DNA from: Paenibacillus sp. DCT19
Lineage (GTDB): Bacteria; Bacillota; Bacilli; Paenibacillales; Paenibacillaceae
Length of the DNA stretch: 64,000 nt
Reading direction: 5' to 3'
Assembly: GCF_003268635.1 (NCBI RefSeq)
Contig: NZ_CP029639.1
Location: 5,467,501 to 5,531,500 of the forward strand
Part shown: piece by piece, positions 34,999-45,050 of the stretch
Numbering within the stretch: position 1 is the first letter of the stretch
How the letters are laid out: each line of letters starts with the position of its first letter
Translations under genes and position numbers: made by a program
Notes under the pieces: generated by a model
The model's input: the letters and a program-made list of their open reading frames with translations, nothing else
Databases searched by the model: none
What the model was told of the DNA's origin: nothing

Positions 34999-35931
34999 CT
35001 AGAACAACGCATTTTCTTTGTTAATTTTTCGAACAGTATAATTTGAAAGAATGACAAGGATGAAACCTACAACAGATTGGTACAATCCTGCCGCAGCAGA
35101 CATCCCAATATCACCAAGCTGCATAAGTGCGCGAAATACATACGTATCAATAACATTAGTTGTACTGTATAAGGCACCTGAATTCATGGGCACTTGGTAG
35201 AACAGTCCAAAGTCTGAGTAGAAAATACGCCCTATACTTAATAGGGTCATCATGACAATAATTGGTGTTATTAATGGAACTGTGATCTTACGTATCTGCT
35301 GCCATTTACTAGCGCCATCCAACTTGGCTGCCTCATAGTACTCCTTATCAATACCAATAATGGCTGCAAGGTACACTACACAGGAGAAGCCTATACCCTT
35401 CCATAAGTTTACGATGACCAATATGAATGGCCAGAATTTGGGCTCATTATACCAAGATACAGAGTCTATGCCTAAGGCCGGTAGGACCGTCTTGTTCATT
35501 AGCCCTACATTCACACTTAGTAACGAATACACCAGATAACTTACCAGCACCATAGAAATTAAATAAGGCAGCAGCAAAACACTTTGATAGAACTTGACTG
35601 CCAGCTTATTCTTGATTTCATTCAGGAGAATAGCTGTTCCCACTCCAACAATAAGTCCGATAATAATAAAAGCTGCATTATATAGAATGGTATTACGGGT
35701 AATAATGAATGCATCGGACGATGAAAATAAAAACTTGAAGTTATCCATACCATTCCAGTCACTACCCCATATCCCCTTAGCAAAATTAATATCTTTAAAT
35801 GCAATACTTATTCCATACATAGGCATATAGTTGTTAATGATCAGATAAGCAACTCCGGGTAACATCATTAAGTAAAGGGAACCATATTTCCATAGTGTCC
35901 TTCTTGCATCATTTAGTCTGCCTTTCATCAT
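34999..35931 (-). CDS. Cluster C sugar ABC permease (CUT1, LplB-like)
   Basis: The open frame reaches 36030, but the 33 extra residues are polar, overlap the preceding gene and lack a binding site. The tandem ATG-ATG at 35931 follows AAGAAGGGAG and gives 310 residues. Features are M-L-P-G-V-A-Y-L-I near the first helix, an EAA loop E-A-A-K-L-D-G-A-S-K-W-Q-Q-I, and the ending V-R-K-I-N-K-E-N-A-L-F. Co-transcribed between the broken binding protein and the second permease; both permeases look intact, which implies continued selection. Confidence 0.94.
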   Translation of the reverse strand: MMKGRLNDARRTLWKYGSLYLMMLPGVAYLIINNYMPMYGISIAFKDINFAKGIWGSDWNGMDNFKFLFSSSDAFIITRNTILYNAAFIIIGLIVGVGTAILLNEIKNKLAVKFYQSVLLLPYLISMVLVSYLVYSLLSVNVGLMNKTVLPALGIDSVSWYNEPKFWPFILVIVNLWKGIGFSCVVYLAAIIGIDKEYYEAAKLDGASKWQQIRKITVPLITPIIVMMTLLSIGRIFYSDFGLFYQVPMNSGALYSTTNVIDTYVFRALMQLGDIGMSAAAGLYQSVVGFILVILSNYTVRKINKENALF

Positions 35932-35980
35932 GCAACACTCCCTTCTTTCATTTCGATCTATTGAGACGTTGACGTTACAG

Positions 35981-37382
35981 TTAATTCTGTTCTTGCGTCC
36001 ATTCGTCAAGCTGCATTTGCTTCTCTGCAATCACCTTGTCAATGCCTGCTGCTTTTAAGCTTTCTATAAATTTAGGCAGGATTTTATCAGGGCCTAAACT
36101 CCCTGTTTCAAGTGGAAGCGCGTATTGAGTAATAACGGTTCCGATAGATGCTACCTCAGTCTTAACTGTCGATGAATCAAAAGTAAAGCCCGATGCTTTT
36201 GATCTCGTAGCCCATGCATTAAACTCTTTTACTTTCTCCCATAATTCAGGGTCAGTCCCTTTCCAGACGTGTTCTATGAATTGATTACCAGATAACCAAC
36301 CCATATTCATATAGTATCCCGAACTCTGAGCATCAACACCTTGAGGGAAGTCGATAACATTACCAGATTTGATATCATAATGCTTCCCCCTCAATACCCC
36401 ATATCAGTAAGTTCGCAATGTCTTTATCAGAGTACATCAGATTCAGAAAATCCATCGCCTTATCCGGGTTTTTGGAGTTCACAGTGATTCCCCACATCGT
36501 GTTTGTTATTTGAGATGTTGTGGAAACAGTAGGGCTATGTGAATTTGTAAACTTTCATCTCCATACCATTAGACCTAGCTGTCTCAATTAGAGCTGCCGG
36601 ATGTGCACTGGTTAGAAATGAGAATCCGCGTTCAGCATACTCTTTAGTATCATATAGGTTAACTACCTTTAAATTATTATCGTAATTTGGGAGAACACCT
36701 ATAGTGTTGCTTAGTTCATCAAATGTTTTGTAATTATTAAGTATAGACGCACCTACAGTAGACGGAATTAAAGATGCCATATTGGGCTCTCCAGCTTTAA
36801 CTGTTTTCAGCACTTCTTCGCGATCCTGAATGGTTTGCATTTTGCTAGTATCGACATCATACTTCTGAACAATATCTTTTCGCATGGATACTCCGTTAAT
36901 CATAGCCATTTCATGCAATGTTGGTACACCGTAAATAATCCCTTTAACTTTTGAGGCATCTAGATAAGCAGGATCCAGAGCCTTAACAATTCCTTGTCCA
37001 TGGCTTGCTAATAGCTCGACTAGCGGAATCAATTGCCCCTGTAGAACGGACTGACTGTAATTATAAATGCTTGGCATAAGATCAAGTTGTTCACCACTGG
37101 AGAACATCAAATTCGTTTGCTGCATCCAGTTGGAAAAGCTAATGGGCATTAATTTCACCCTCACGTTGATTTTCTTTGGGCCAATGCGTTAACGGCACCT
37201 TCAATCAGAGGCATATCTTTCGGGAGTGCACCAAAAATAGGAAATGCAACCTTTAGTTCAGTCACTTCTTCATTATTGCTCTCACCCTGATTGATACTGC
37301 TGTTCTCACTGCTACTACATGCAGATAATAGCAACACGGAGGTTAGTACCAGCAAGCTGAATAACTTCAATTTCTTTTTCAT
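35981..37382 (-). pseudogene. Cluster C solute-binding lipoprotein, disrupted
   Basis: The N-terminus is a normal lipoprotein (lipobox L-L-S-A-C near residue 22) related to the orphan binding protein at 10018-11541. Four lesions are visible. A frameshift near 37175 falls in an A-rich run after A-L-A-Q. An in-frame loss of 32 codons relative to the paralogue lies between E-Y-A-E and R-G-F near 36635. A frameshift near 36535 follows V-Y-K-F-T. Another lies in the G run at 36386-36390 just before K-H-Y-D-I-K-S-G-N. The segment 36400-36530 still encodes T-N-T-M-W-G-I-T in the third frame. With one larger deletion plus several indels, this is a true pseudogene. It lies directly upstream of two intact permease genes. 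Confidence 0.9.
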
Positions 37383-37494
37383 AACTGTTCCCCCTCATGA
37401 TTATTTCTCTACTTATGAAGACCTTTAAAAGTGTGGTGTTCAGAAGTGAGTACTTGTAGTTTACAGAAAGCTTTCCTGTAATTCTGCTGTTTGT

Positions 37495-37521
37495 ACGACC
37501 TTTCAATATTCATTTAACGAC
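37495..37521 (-). promoter_or_regulatory. Direct-repeat operator, copy 2
   Basis: Same pattern as at 11630-11656: ACGAC, 17 bases containing ATATTCATTT, ACGAC. It lies 113 bases upstream of the cluster C binding-protein start; copy 1 lies 89 bases upstream of its gene. Likely the site where the cluster C response regulator activates its transporter operon. Confidence 0.6.
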
Positions 37522-37549
37522 CATGATTAGTCCATCAGCTTGAGTAATA

Positions 37550-37587
37550 AAATGAACCCGCCAAGCGTAAACTTGACTGGTTCATTT
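37550..37587 (-). terminator. Terminator after the cluster C response regulator
   Basis: Stem AAATGAACC / GGTTCATTT with an additional inner stem CAAG / CTTG. On the minus strand a short T run follows. It separates regulator and transporter transcripts. Confidence 0.7.
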
Positions 37588-37646
37588 ATAAAAATATTAC
37601 TATATAGTTGCACAGCTAGAGTATGTGCTCTCTTCCACTTCGCTAA

Positions 37647-39254
37647 TCATAATTCTAGTTTTGGATGTTGATGTGTATTGCGAAATTCATTCGGGTTCAT
37701 ATTGGTATGTTTCTTAAACATCCGTGAAAAATGAGAAAAATTCACATATCCAATATGTGAAGCTATTGCACTGATTTGCATATCCGTTTTTATCAAGAGT
37801 TCTTTGGCGATCCGTAACCTTTCTTGAAACAAATAATCAGATACAGCAATGCCTGTTTCTTTTTTAAAAATACGTGTTAAGTAATCTGGATTAAGGAAGA
37901 CATGATTGGCAATTTCTTCTCGGGAAATATCCTTTGAAATATTAAGTTGTATGAACTGCATTACTTTCTGTACAACAGTCAATGATTGTTCTAGCGAATG
38001 TACATATTCTTTTGCTTTTTTTAAAGCGTGTTCAACCCACTCAAGTAAATTGGTTATGGAACGAGGAGCATTCAAAATCATTTGCTGTGAAAAGGGATCA
38101 CTGTATAATTGATGTGCTTGAATTCCTTTTGTTTGTAGTACAAAATACATCATCTGTTGAAAGTCCTGATAGACTCGGTTCAAAAGATCGGCGTTTAGAA
38201 TCCCTCTATCCAGACCATTTAAATACTGGGTAGATTCACTTAATACTTCATCAAATAAATCTTTAGCTAACATAACACTCCATAACTTGATATTTGCGGG
38301 CTCATAATATGAGGATTTATTTTGAGATTTAGAAAGGAAAAACACCTTATTGTTGTACGCAACATTATTGCGATCCAATTCATTGAGTTTGTTCACCATA
38401 TCCAACATTTCATGACCATGAACAGGTTGTCCAATATAACATGAGATGTCACAATAAAAATAATGACTGCATTCCTCAACATAGCGTTGCCCTTCTTGCT
38501 CTAATGCGGCTGTGAGATCCTCTTTTTCTTCTAAAGATAGTATGGTAAGGATTCTTCTATTGCTTAGCGCAATAACCAATCCTTCTTTTTTTGACTTAAG
38601 AAGTATTTCCTCAGCAGAATTTTTAAGACCATACTCCAATATCTTTTCCTCACGTAAGGTTAGGGATTTATGCCATCTTTGAATGTTAATCAAGATTGGT
38701 AAAAATAACATTTCAGCTAGATATTCAATATTTCGATCTGCAGCAGCGAGACTCAGAGCTTGTGGATTGGATGGAATAGTTTGATTCAAAATATCCTGCC
38801 AGAACCGTTCGTTTAACATCGGTTGAAGCTGGAACCAGAATTGCCCAAATTGACTGATTTGAATAAACTCTGCTTCTTTGTGAATCCTTTCTTTTGCTTT
38901 GAGGATTACCTTTTCCAGTTCATTGAATGGTACAGGCTTTAAAATATAATCTAAACTTCCTAATCGGATCGCCTGCTTGGCATAGTCAAAATCAGCGTGA
39001 CACGTTAAAAAAATAGTTTCTGTTTGAGGAAATCGTTCTCGAACCCATTGGGCTAACTCCAAACCGGATGCTTGAGGCATCTCGATATCACAGAGCATGA
39101 TATCAATACGCTCTTCCTCAAACAATTCTTTTGCCTGCTTAACCGTATGCGCCGTTAAAACTTTATCAATTCCCAGCTTACTCCAATCCATACCCAGGCG
39201 AATCCCTTCGACAGCATGTATCTCATCATCAACAATAATTAACTGGTACATCAT
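37647..39254 (-). CDS. YesN-type response regulator with AraC output domain (cluster C)
   Basis: About 535 residues. The receiver domain starts M-Y-Q-L-I-I-V-D-D-E and carries the phospho-Asp in I-M-L-C-D-I-E-M-P and the conserved L-K-P. The C-terminal AraC domain (about 435-530) has I-S-R-E-E-I-A-N-H-V-F-L-N-P-D-Y-L-T and the closing N-F-S-H-F-S-R-M-F-K-K-H-T-N-M-N-P. The frame opens at a GTG four codons earlier, but AAAGGTGG fits the ATG pair at 39254/39251 better. It follows its kinase by about 17 bases. It is the best candidate to bind the ACGAC direct repeats at 37495 and 11630, coupling cluster C to the GH78/GH35 unit. Confidence 0.94.
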   Translation of the reverse strand: MMYQLIIVDDEIHAVEGIRLGMDWSKLGIDKVLTAHTVKQAKELFEEERIDIMLCDIEMPQASGLELAQWVRERFPQTETIFLTCHADFDYAKQAIRLGSLDYILKPVPFNELEKVILKAKERIHKEAEFIQISQFGQFWFQLQPMLNERFWQDILNQTIPSNPQALSLAAADRNIEYLAEMLFLPILINIQRWHKSLTLREEKILEYGLKNSAEEILLKSKKEGLVIALSNRRILTILSLEEKEDLTAALEQEGQRYVEECSHYFYCDISCYIGQPVHGHEMLDMVNKLNELDRNNVAYNNKVFFLSKSQNKSSYYEPANIKLWSVMLAKDLFDEVLSESTQYLNGLDRGILNADLLNRVYQDFQQMMYFVLQTKGIQAHQLYSDPFSQQMILNAPRSITNLLEWVEHALKKAKEYVHSLEQSLTVVQKVMQFIQLNISKDISREEIANHVFLNPDYLTRIFKKETGIAVSDYLFQERLRIAKELLIKTDMQISAIASHIGYVNFSHFSRMFKKHTNMNPNEFRNTHQHPKLEL

Positions 39255-39270
39255 GATAGAAACCACCTTT

Positions 39271-41007
39271 CTAAATCTCTTCAGCGTAAGGAAGTCGAAC
39301 CACTACTACAGCGCCTTGTGGAAAGCCATTATAACAGGATAATGACGCATTCTGACCATATAGTAGAAGTAACCTTTTCTTAACATTCCATATGCCTATG
39401 TGGTCACCTTTCTCATCAACGATTCGGTTTCCCGAACGAATTTGTGTTAAAACATCTTCTGGAAATCCTCTACCCGTGTCTCTAATAATGATTTCAATAA
39501 ATGGATTTAAACCTGTTTCTCGTAATTCAAGTATGACCGACAGATGCAAAGGTTCCTCTAAAGTAACGCTATGTTTGATTGAATTTTCAAGAAATGTTTG
39601 AATGAGCAGTGGAGGGATGTTTAAATGTTTTAACGTTTCAGGATATTCTATAGTACAAGTCACTTGTTCTGGGAAACGCAATTCCTGGATTCGAACATAA
39701 TTGCGGACATGTTCAAGTTCCTCAGTTAGCGTTACAAAGGAAAGATTGCTTCGGAACATAAACCTGAAGTAGCGAACCAGGCATAGAGTCATGTCTTGAA
39801 TAAGAGCAAAATTCTTCACTTGAGCCAAGTTATATAGAATATTTAATGAATTCATAAAAAAATGAGGATTAATCTGAAGCTGGAGGTGCTGAAGTTCGAT
39901 TCTCTGCTTACTCAATTGTTCTTCATACACATCAATTTTTAATTTCTCAATTTGTTTAATCATCTTATTAAAAGTGTGGTATACCATTAAAAATTCGTCG
40001 GAAGTTTTGTAATTCTCCACGCGAACATGTAATAAGCCTTTATTAATTTTATTCATGACTGCAATGAGACGGTTTAAAGGCACTAACAAGGTGCGATGTA
40101 GAAAAAATAGACTTACTGGCACTAGTCCTATGGCAGAAAATGAGATCCAACCGATTAGCCATGATAACATAGGCAGATTCTGTAGAATCTGATCATTGGG
40201 TATGATTGCAGCCAGACTAAACTCACCCTCTTTAGAAGATTGGCCGACAATCATCAAGTTATCTTTGTCACCTGTTAGATAATAATGTTGGAATCCTCTA
40301 GTAAGATCAATATGTTCAAGATTTATATCCGTCCGAACCATAGGTTTCCCTTCAGAAGTTATGAGGAGCCCAGTACCGTTTTTCCCAAGATCTATTAAAC
40401 TAAGGGGGCTAAGTAGTGTATTGGCATTAACCCAAGCTCCGATAAATAAATGGTCTGCTTTAGTGACGCGGAGGAGATAACTGTGACCTCCTATATTTCG
40501 GATATACCAGGAGTTGCTTATCAGTTGGGACGAATTAGATAAATGATTTAAGTGTTTAATCAGATTATCCTCTACTTCTATACGTTCTTGAAATGATACT
40601 GAGGATTGCGAAATATTCAGTAAATCTTGACGTTCAGGTTTGAAAACAAAAAATGAATCAATTGATTTGTATAAATACATATTATTAGATAGATTGAAGG
40701 AAGCATTATACTTCGCTATTTGATATTCATCTTCGGAATTTGGTGCATTCATAGACTGAATATCATAATTAACTGTTGCCAGTCCGAGTATATTCTTCTC
40801 GGCAAGTTCTAACCGGTCATCAATCTGGTTCATATATAAAGAGATCAAATTCTTGTTAGAGATAGCTACTTGGTTACGGACCACATCAATACTATAGCGA
40901 TTGTTGTAGATAAGGAGAGTAATAAGCGGTAATGTAACAGCAAACAAGCCCACAACCAGTTTGAAACGAATCGAGTTCCATGAAAAACGAGGAAAATGTA
41001 TACCCAT
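39271..41007 (-). CDS. YesM-type sensor histidine kinase (cluster C)
   Basis: A 578-residue membrane kinase: helix 1 near 13-32, an extracellular sensor of about 250 residues, helix 2 near 285-310, HAMP linker, His_kinase motif Q-I-N-P-H-F-F-M-N with His near 379, and a HATPase with N-S-I-K-H, D-T-G-R-G-F-P and G-I-W-N-V-K-K-R-L. Unlike the cluster A kinase, both glycine boxes are present, so it should be functional. It lies upstream of its response regulator, the reverse of the order in cluster A. It probably senses an external oligosaccharide, possibly with the binding protein. Start behind AGGAGGA. Confidence 0.94.
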   Translation of the reverse strand: MGIHFPRFSWNSIRFKLVVGLFAVTLPLITLLIYNNRYSIDVVRNQVAISNKNLISLYMNQIDDRLELAEKNILGLATVNYDIQSMNAPNSEDEYQIAKYNASFNLSNNMYLYKSIDSFFVFKPERQDLLNISQSSVSFQERIEVEDNLIKHLNHLSNSSQLISNSWYIRNIGGHSYLLRVTKADHLFIGAWVNANTLLSPLSLIDLGKNGTGLLITSEGKPMVRTDINLEHIDLTRGFQHYYLTGDKDNLMIVGQSSKEGEFSLAAIIPNDQILQNLPMLSWLIGWISFSAIGLVPVSLFFLHRTLLVPLNRLIAVMNKINKGLLHVRVENYKTSDEFLMVYHTFNKMIKQIEKLKIDVYEEQLSKQRIELQHLQLQINPHFFMNSLNILYNLAQVKNFALIQDMTLCLVRYFRFMFRSNLSFVTLTEELEHVRNYVRIQELRFPEQVTCTIEYPETLKHLNIPPLLIQTFLENSIKHSVTLEEPLHLSVILELRETGLNPFIEIIIRDTGRGFPEDVLTQIRSGNRIVDEKGDHIGIWNVKKRLLLLYGQNASLSCYNGFPQGAVVVVRLPYAEEI

Positions 41008-41210
41008 TTTTATTCCTCCTATGTATTGAAAGTAGGACGGTAGTATCTAGTAACCATAACTGCCTACTCTTATTAATTTGATCATAATTCAGAAATTATA
41101 TCTACCTAATTCATGACATCTCACTGTGCTTCTGCCGACATTGTGTCTTAAATGAATCTTCCTTTTCTAATTTAAGATTTAATGTTCAGTTAAATTGAAA
41201 ATCTGAATAT

Positions 41211-41247
41211 CAAATAAGAAGTCACCACAGGGGTAACTTCTTATTTG
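41211..41247 (-). terminator. Terminator of the ydfJ-degV unit
   Basis: Perfect 12-bp stem CAAATAAGAAGT / ACTTCTTATTTG with a 13-base loop, 18 bases past the DegV stop. Confidence 0.8.
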
Positions 41248-41265
41248 AATAAATGAATTCATTAA

Positions 41266-42120
41266 CTAACTCAACTTCATAATGAAGCTGATTGCGAGAC
41301 TGTGTGGACCGCTGTGAGAACAGATCGCACAGCCACCTTCAATAATAAATACATCACGTATACAGGTTTCTTCAAGGATTATATTTCTAACCCATTCTGC
41401 TGATTCTGCCTCCAAAGTATGGGCAATGATAACCTGATCATGATCAATACGGTGAATATGTGAAAGTATGCTGTCTAGCAGTTTACGGAGAACTCGCTCT
41501 TTGTTCCCACGGTATTTCACACCAGAGAAAACGCGGCCTTGTCTTACATAAAGGATTGGCCTGATTCGAAGGATACTACCGACTAAATGTTGTAGATTAC
41601 TTACTCTTCCGCCTTTATGTAAATAATCAAGTCCATTTACTAGTACGTTTAATTGTACTTCATCTCTCAGCTGATGAATTTTCTCTGAAATACTTAGTGC
41701 ACTTTGTCCCTCTACTGCAGCCCTTGTAGCCAAGAGGACAATCATGGCTGCTCCAGCCGATACATTTAATGAATCTATTACTGTGATTCGACCAGCCGGA
41801 AATTCTCGCGCTGCAATTAATGAGTTCTGATAAGTAGATGATAACTCAGAAGACATACTGATAAACAGTACATCTTCTCCATTTTCAATTGCAGGACTGA
41901 ATATTCGAATAAAATCAGCAGGTGAAGGTGCTGCAGTCTTTGGTAACTTGCCAGATTCCTCAACCCTTCTGTACATTTCATGGGTATCTATCTCGATGCG
42001 ATCGAGAAACGATTGGTCTTCAAATACAATATACAAGGGCACAATGCCAATGTTGTATTTCATGATCCATTCCTGAGGGATATCCGATATGCTATCCGCA
42101 AATATGCGAACCTTAGCCAT
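41266..42120 (-). CDS. DegV family fatty-acid-binding protein
   Basis: A 284-residue DegV/FakB-like protein. Visible are I-F-A-D-S-I-S-D-I-P at the start, T-A-A-P-S-P-A-D-F, I-S-M-S-S-E-L-S-S-T-Y-Q and the basic C-terminal segment after G-G-R-V-S. Family members bind fatty acids and in many Bacillota present them to the kinase FakA; whether this copy is a true FakB or a paralogue with another lipid role is unknown. No FakA gene is nearby. It starts 12 bases after ydfJ ends, behind AAGGAGGAGG, and is co-transcribed with it, perhaps linking lipid handling to the exporter. Confidence 0.9.
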   Translation of the reverse strand: MAKVRIFADSISDIPQEWIMKYNIGIVPLYIVFEDQSFLDRIEIDTHEMYRRVEESGKLPKTAAPSPADFIRIFSPAIENGEDVLFISMSSELSSTYQNSLIAAREFPAGRITVIDSLNVSAGAAMIVLLATRAAVEGQSALSISEKIHQLRDEVQLNVLVNGLDYLHKGGRVSNLQHLVGSILRIRPILYVRQGRVFSGVKYRGNKERVLRKLLDSILSHIHRIDHDQVIIAHTLEAESAEWVRNIILEETCIRDVFIIEGGCAICSHSGPHSLAISFIMKLS

Positions 42121-42132
42121 ATTCCCTCCTCC

Positions 42133-44304
42133 TTATTCCGATTTCTTCTGGCTATTCATTACCGACTCTCCCTCAACATCAATATTCGGCAAGATTCGAT
42201 TTAACCATTTCGGCAAATACCATGCACTCCGACCCAGGATCGTCATAATCGCTGGAACCAGTGTCATTCGAACAACAAAGGCGTCAATCAATATACCGAA
42301 AGCTAAAGCAAGTCCCATGGATTTAATAATGGTATCTTCTGCAAATATAAAGCTGGCAAAGACAGCAATCATGATAAGTCCAGCTGCGGTAACAACTGGT
42401 CCGCTGTGCGTCATACCACTTTTAACAGATTGACGTGCATCTCCGGTGTGGCTGTAATCCTCACGCATACGACTCACAAGGAATACCTCATAGTCCATCG
42501 CAAGACCGAACAGGATACCCGTAATCAAAATCGGCAGGAAGTTTAAGACAGGCCCAGGTTCTGGAATTCCGAATAGACTACCCAAATAGCCATCCTGAAT
42601 GACCCACACAACAAAACCAAGTGTAGCACCCAGGGTAAAGAGGAATCCAAGGACAGCTTTGATTGGAACCAAGATGGAGCGGAATACCATCATCAACAAT
42701 ACAAATGCAAGTCCAACGATTAATAAGGCAAATTTAGGCAAGGCTTCAGACAGTTTCTCTGAAATATCAATGTTAACGGAAGTGGTTCCAGTAATAAGAA
42801 CTTGAACTTTATCCTCTTTAAAGATTGCATCTCCTTGATTCCGAATGGACTTTACAAGTTCTGTAGTACGAATATCATGCGGACCTGTCTTAGGTAACAC
42901 ATTGATAATGGCTGCATTACCCGAAGGACTTGGAATAATCGGGCTCACACTAGCTACACCTTTTAGCTTCTCAATAAATGCAGTAGATTTGGCAATATCA
43001 GCCTGAGGATCAGAGCTCCCAGCTGCTTTGGCAACAATAATTAGAGGGCCATTAAACCCTTCACCGAATCCTTCTGCAAGCAGATCATATCCACGGCGCT
43101 CTGTTGTTTCTGTTGACTTTAGACCATTATCAGGTAATCCAAGCTGCATATGCATGAACGGAAGTGTGCAAACCGTTAAAATAACAATACATAAAATGGC
43201 CGTCAACCACGGTTTTCTTGTTACAACTTTGCCCCAAAAATTTTCGGATTTATGTTTCTTTTTGTTTCCTGACCATTTGCGAAGCAATTTGTTCTCACGT
43301 GCCGGGCTGATTCGTTCTCCTGCCGCTGCGAGTACTGCAGGTACGAACACTACAGCAATGATTACTGCGACAAAAACACTTACTGCAGCTGCTAGCCCCA
43401 TCGTCGTAATAAACGGAATTTGCACAACCGACAAACCCACAAGCGCAATGATTACTGTCAGGCCTGCGAATACAACAGAGCTACCTGCAGTTGCATTAGC
43501 CTGAGCTATTGCTACATGGCGTTCGAATCCTTCTGCAAGCTGCTGGCGATATCTCGACATGATGAACAGAGCATAATCGATGCCTACAGCGAGTGCAAGC
43601 ATCACTGCAAGTGTAATGGAGAATGAGGACATCGACACAAAATTCGAACCTATAATAATCGTCATAAGTCCAATTCCCAGTCCGATTACAGCAGTTAGAA
43701 TCGGCAGACCAGCTGCAAGAAATGAGGTGAATGTGAATGCCAAAATCATGAAAGCAATCAAGATCCCAATGACCTCTGATGTACCTCCAACTTCAAGCTC
43801 GGACAGGACAACACTGCCAGCAAGTTCTGTTTGGATACCCTTATCATTCAAGGAATTTGCAACTTTAAGTGCATGTTCTTTGGATTTTTCGGTTACTTCT
43901 GCTGCAGGTAACTTGTAAGTGACATCTGCATAACCAATTTTTTTATCCTCGCTTAATGTATACCCATCATAAGGACTAAGGAAGGATTTTACCCCAGAAT
44001 CTGTTTCCATATTCTTTAGTGCTTTATTAATCAAATTTTTATTAGCTGGCGTTTCCAAGGTGCCTTGCTCTGCCTTAAAAACCAATCTAATTTGTCCTTC
44101 GTCTGCTGAAGGGGGAAATTCCGCTTTTAGTACATCTGCTGCTTGTTCAGATTTAGTACCTGGAATCGTCATTGAACCAGTGAAGGAAGGACCCTTTCCT
44201 AAACCAATGGAAGCAAGTAAGATCAATAAAACAATGCCTCCTATAATGATCATCTTACTTTTTCTAACCGACCATTCGCCTAGTCGGAATAATAATTTTG
44301 CCAT
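42133..44304 (-). CDS. ydfJ: MMPL/RND-superfamily membrane transporter, YdfJ-like
   Basis: A 723-residue protein, about the length of Bacillus YdfJ. It has two halves, each with one N-terminal helix, an extracytoplasmic domain and a five-helix bundle. The conserved G-I-D-Y-A-L-F-I-M-S-R-Y and G-L-A-M-D-Y-E-V-F-L-V-S-R-M segments carry the Asp-Tyr pairs thought to relay protons in MMPL transporters. Substrates of such proteins are often lipids or hydrophobic antibiotics. A YdfHI-like two-component pair lies upstream, as in Bacillus subtilis where it controls ydfJ. Candidate YdfI boxes lie about 100-130 bases before the start. DegV follows in the same unit. Confidence 0.9.
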   Translation of the reverse strand: MAKLLFRLGEWSVRKSKMIIIGGIVLLILLASIGLGKGPSFTGSMTIPGTKSEQAADVLKAEFPPSADEGQIRLVFKAEQGTLETPANKNLINKALKNMETDSGVKSFLSPYDGYTLSEDKKIGYADVTYKLPAAEVTEKSKEHALKVANSLNDKGIQTELAGSVVLSELEVGGTSEVIGILIAFMILAFTFTSFLAAGLPILTAVIGLGIGLMTIIIGSNFVSMSSFSITLAVMLALAVGIDYALFIMSRYRQQLAEGFERHVAIAQANATAGSSVVFAGLTVIIALVGLSVVQIPFITTMGLAAAVSVFVAVIIAVVFVPAVLAAAGERISPARENKLLRKWSGNKKKHKSENFWGKVVTRKPWLTAILCIVILTVCTLPFMHMQLGLPDNGLKSTETTERRGYDLLAEGFGEGFNGPLIIVAKAAGSSDPQADIAKSTAFIEKLKGVASVSPIIPSPSGNAAIINVLPKTGPHDIRTTELVKSIRNQGDAIFKEDKVQVLITGTTSVNIDISEKLSEALPKFALLIVGLAFVLLMMVFRSILVPIKAVLGFLFTLGATLGFVVWVIQDGYLGSLFGIPEPGPVLNFLPILITGILFGLAMDYEVFLVSRMREDYSHTGDARQSVKSGMTHSGPVVTAAGLIMIAVFASFIFAEDTIIKSMGLALAFGILIDAFVVRMTLVPAIMTILGRSAWYLPKWLNRILPNIDVEGESVMNSQKKSE

Positions 44305-44399
44305 GTGTAATAACTTCCCCTCTCAATTCCCATATCTTGAGTTCGTTTTAAGGACGAGCTCATGGATTCATCATAACTCGGAAGAATAATTAATGAATC

Positions 44400-44434
44400 G
44401 TACAAAAGGGCAAGAAGCATATGTACTTTTGGGA
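44400..44434 (-). promoter_or_regulatory. Candidate tandem YdfI boxes upstream of ydfJ
   Basis: On the minus strand TCCCAAAAGTAC (44423-44434) and GCCCTTTTGTAC (44400-44411) lie 23 bases apart in the same direction. As I recall it, the B. subtilis YdfI consensus is the 12-mer GCCCRAAYGTAC in tandem; these fit at 10 and 8 of 12 positions. Confidence 0.5.
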
Positions 44435-44530
44435 AGAACGAGAGGGAATATTGAGTAATTATCAATCCAATATTGTACACAGTTACACATTTAGAATCAT
44501 AAAATTGGTTAGAGTCCTTCTTTAATTAGT

Positions 44531-44577
44531 AAAAAAACAGTACGTCCCTCGGAAATTGCATACGAGGCGCACTGTTT
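44531..44577 (-). terminator. Terminator after the Asp23-like remnant
   Basis: Stem AAACAGT (44535-44541) with ACTGTTT (44571-44577) plus an inner CCTCG / CGAGG part. On the minus strand it ends in seven T residues. Confidence 0.75.
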
Positions 44578-44593
44578 GAATAAAAATACTGTG

Positions 44594-44950
44594 TTAAATT
44601 GATAATCCCACTACTTGAACTTGAATTTCACTTACATAAAGACCTGTTAATTCTTCCATTTTTTTTGTAAATAGTTCTGTAATTCGCGACAAACTAAATG
44701 CATTTTACAACCATATTCTACAATTACACTCAACTGAATCATTACAATTGAATGATCTATCTTAATGTCAACTCCCCTGTAAAAACTTTTAGCACTTATA
44801 ATTTTAGCAATATTTCCAATGATTCCTGGAGATATCGATTTGATACCATATACCTGCTGTGTTAAATGATCAAAAATAGAATGAATAGCATTGGTTGAAA
44901 TATGAATTTCACCTATTCTGGGGAATTAAGGTTGATATTGTTGTATAGTA
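44594..44950 (-). pseudogene. Asp23/Gls24 (DUF322) family protein remnant
   Basis: No long open frame exists, but the minus strand encodes a recognisable Asp23-family protein in pieces: G-E-I-H-I-S-T-N-A-I, then SPGIIGNIAKII, G-V-D-I-K-I-D, and V-I-V-E-Y-G-C. A shift at the A run at 44659-44666 leads into M-E-E-L-T-G-L-Y-V-S-E-I-Q-V-Q-V-V-G-L. A second shift near 44930 removes the start. Intact members are about 110-150 residues and are membrane-associated or cytoplasmic envelope-stress proteins. Its position between the response regulator and the exporter suggests it was once part of the same stress response. Confidence 0.6.
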
Positions 44951-45050
44951 GATATCACTGTCTTTATTCCACTCCTATAATTTCAACCTATTTATTCACT
45001 CATACATTTAAAGATTACAGAAAAGAATTTCGATTTTTTATTTAAGAAAT

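Noticed and set aside
37455..37480. Palindrome-like GAAAGCTTTC near the cluster C operator, considered as a cre site
   Set aside because: Lacks the central CG and flanking consensus bases.
43028..43504. 158-codon plus-strand frame
   Set aside because: Shadow of the MMPL transporter; Ser/Thr/Pro-rich composition typical of the opposite strand of membrane genes.
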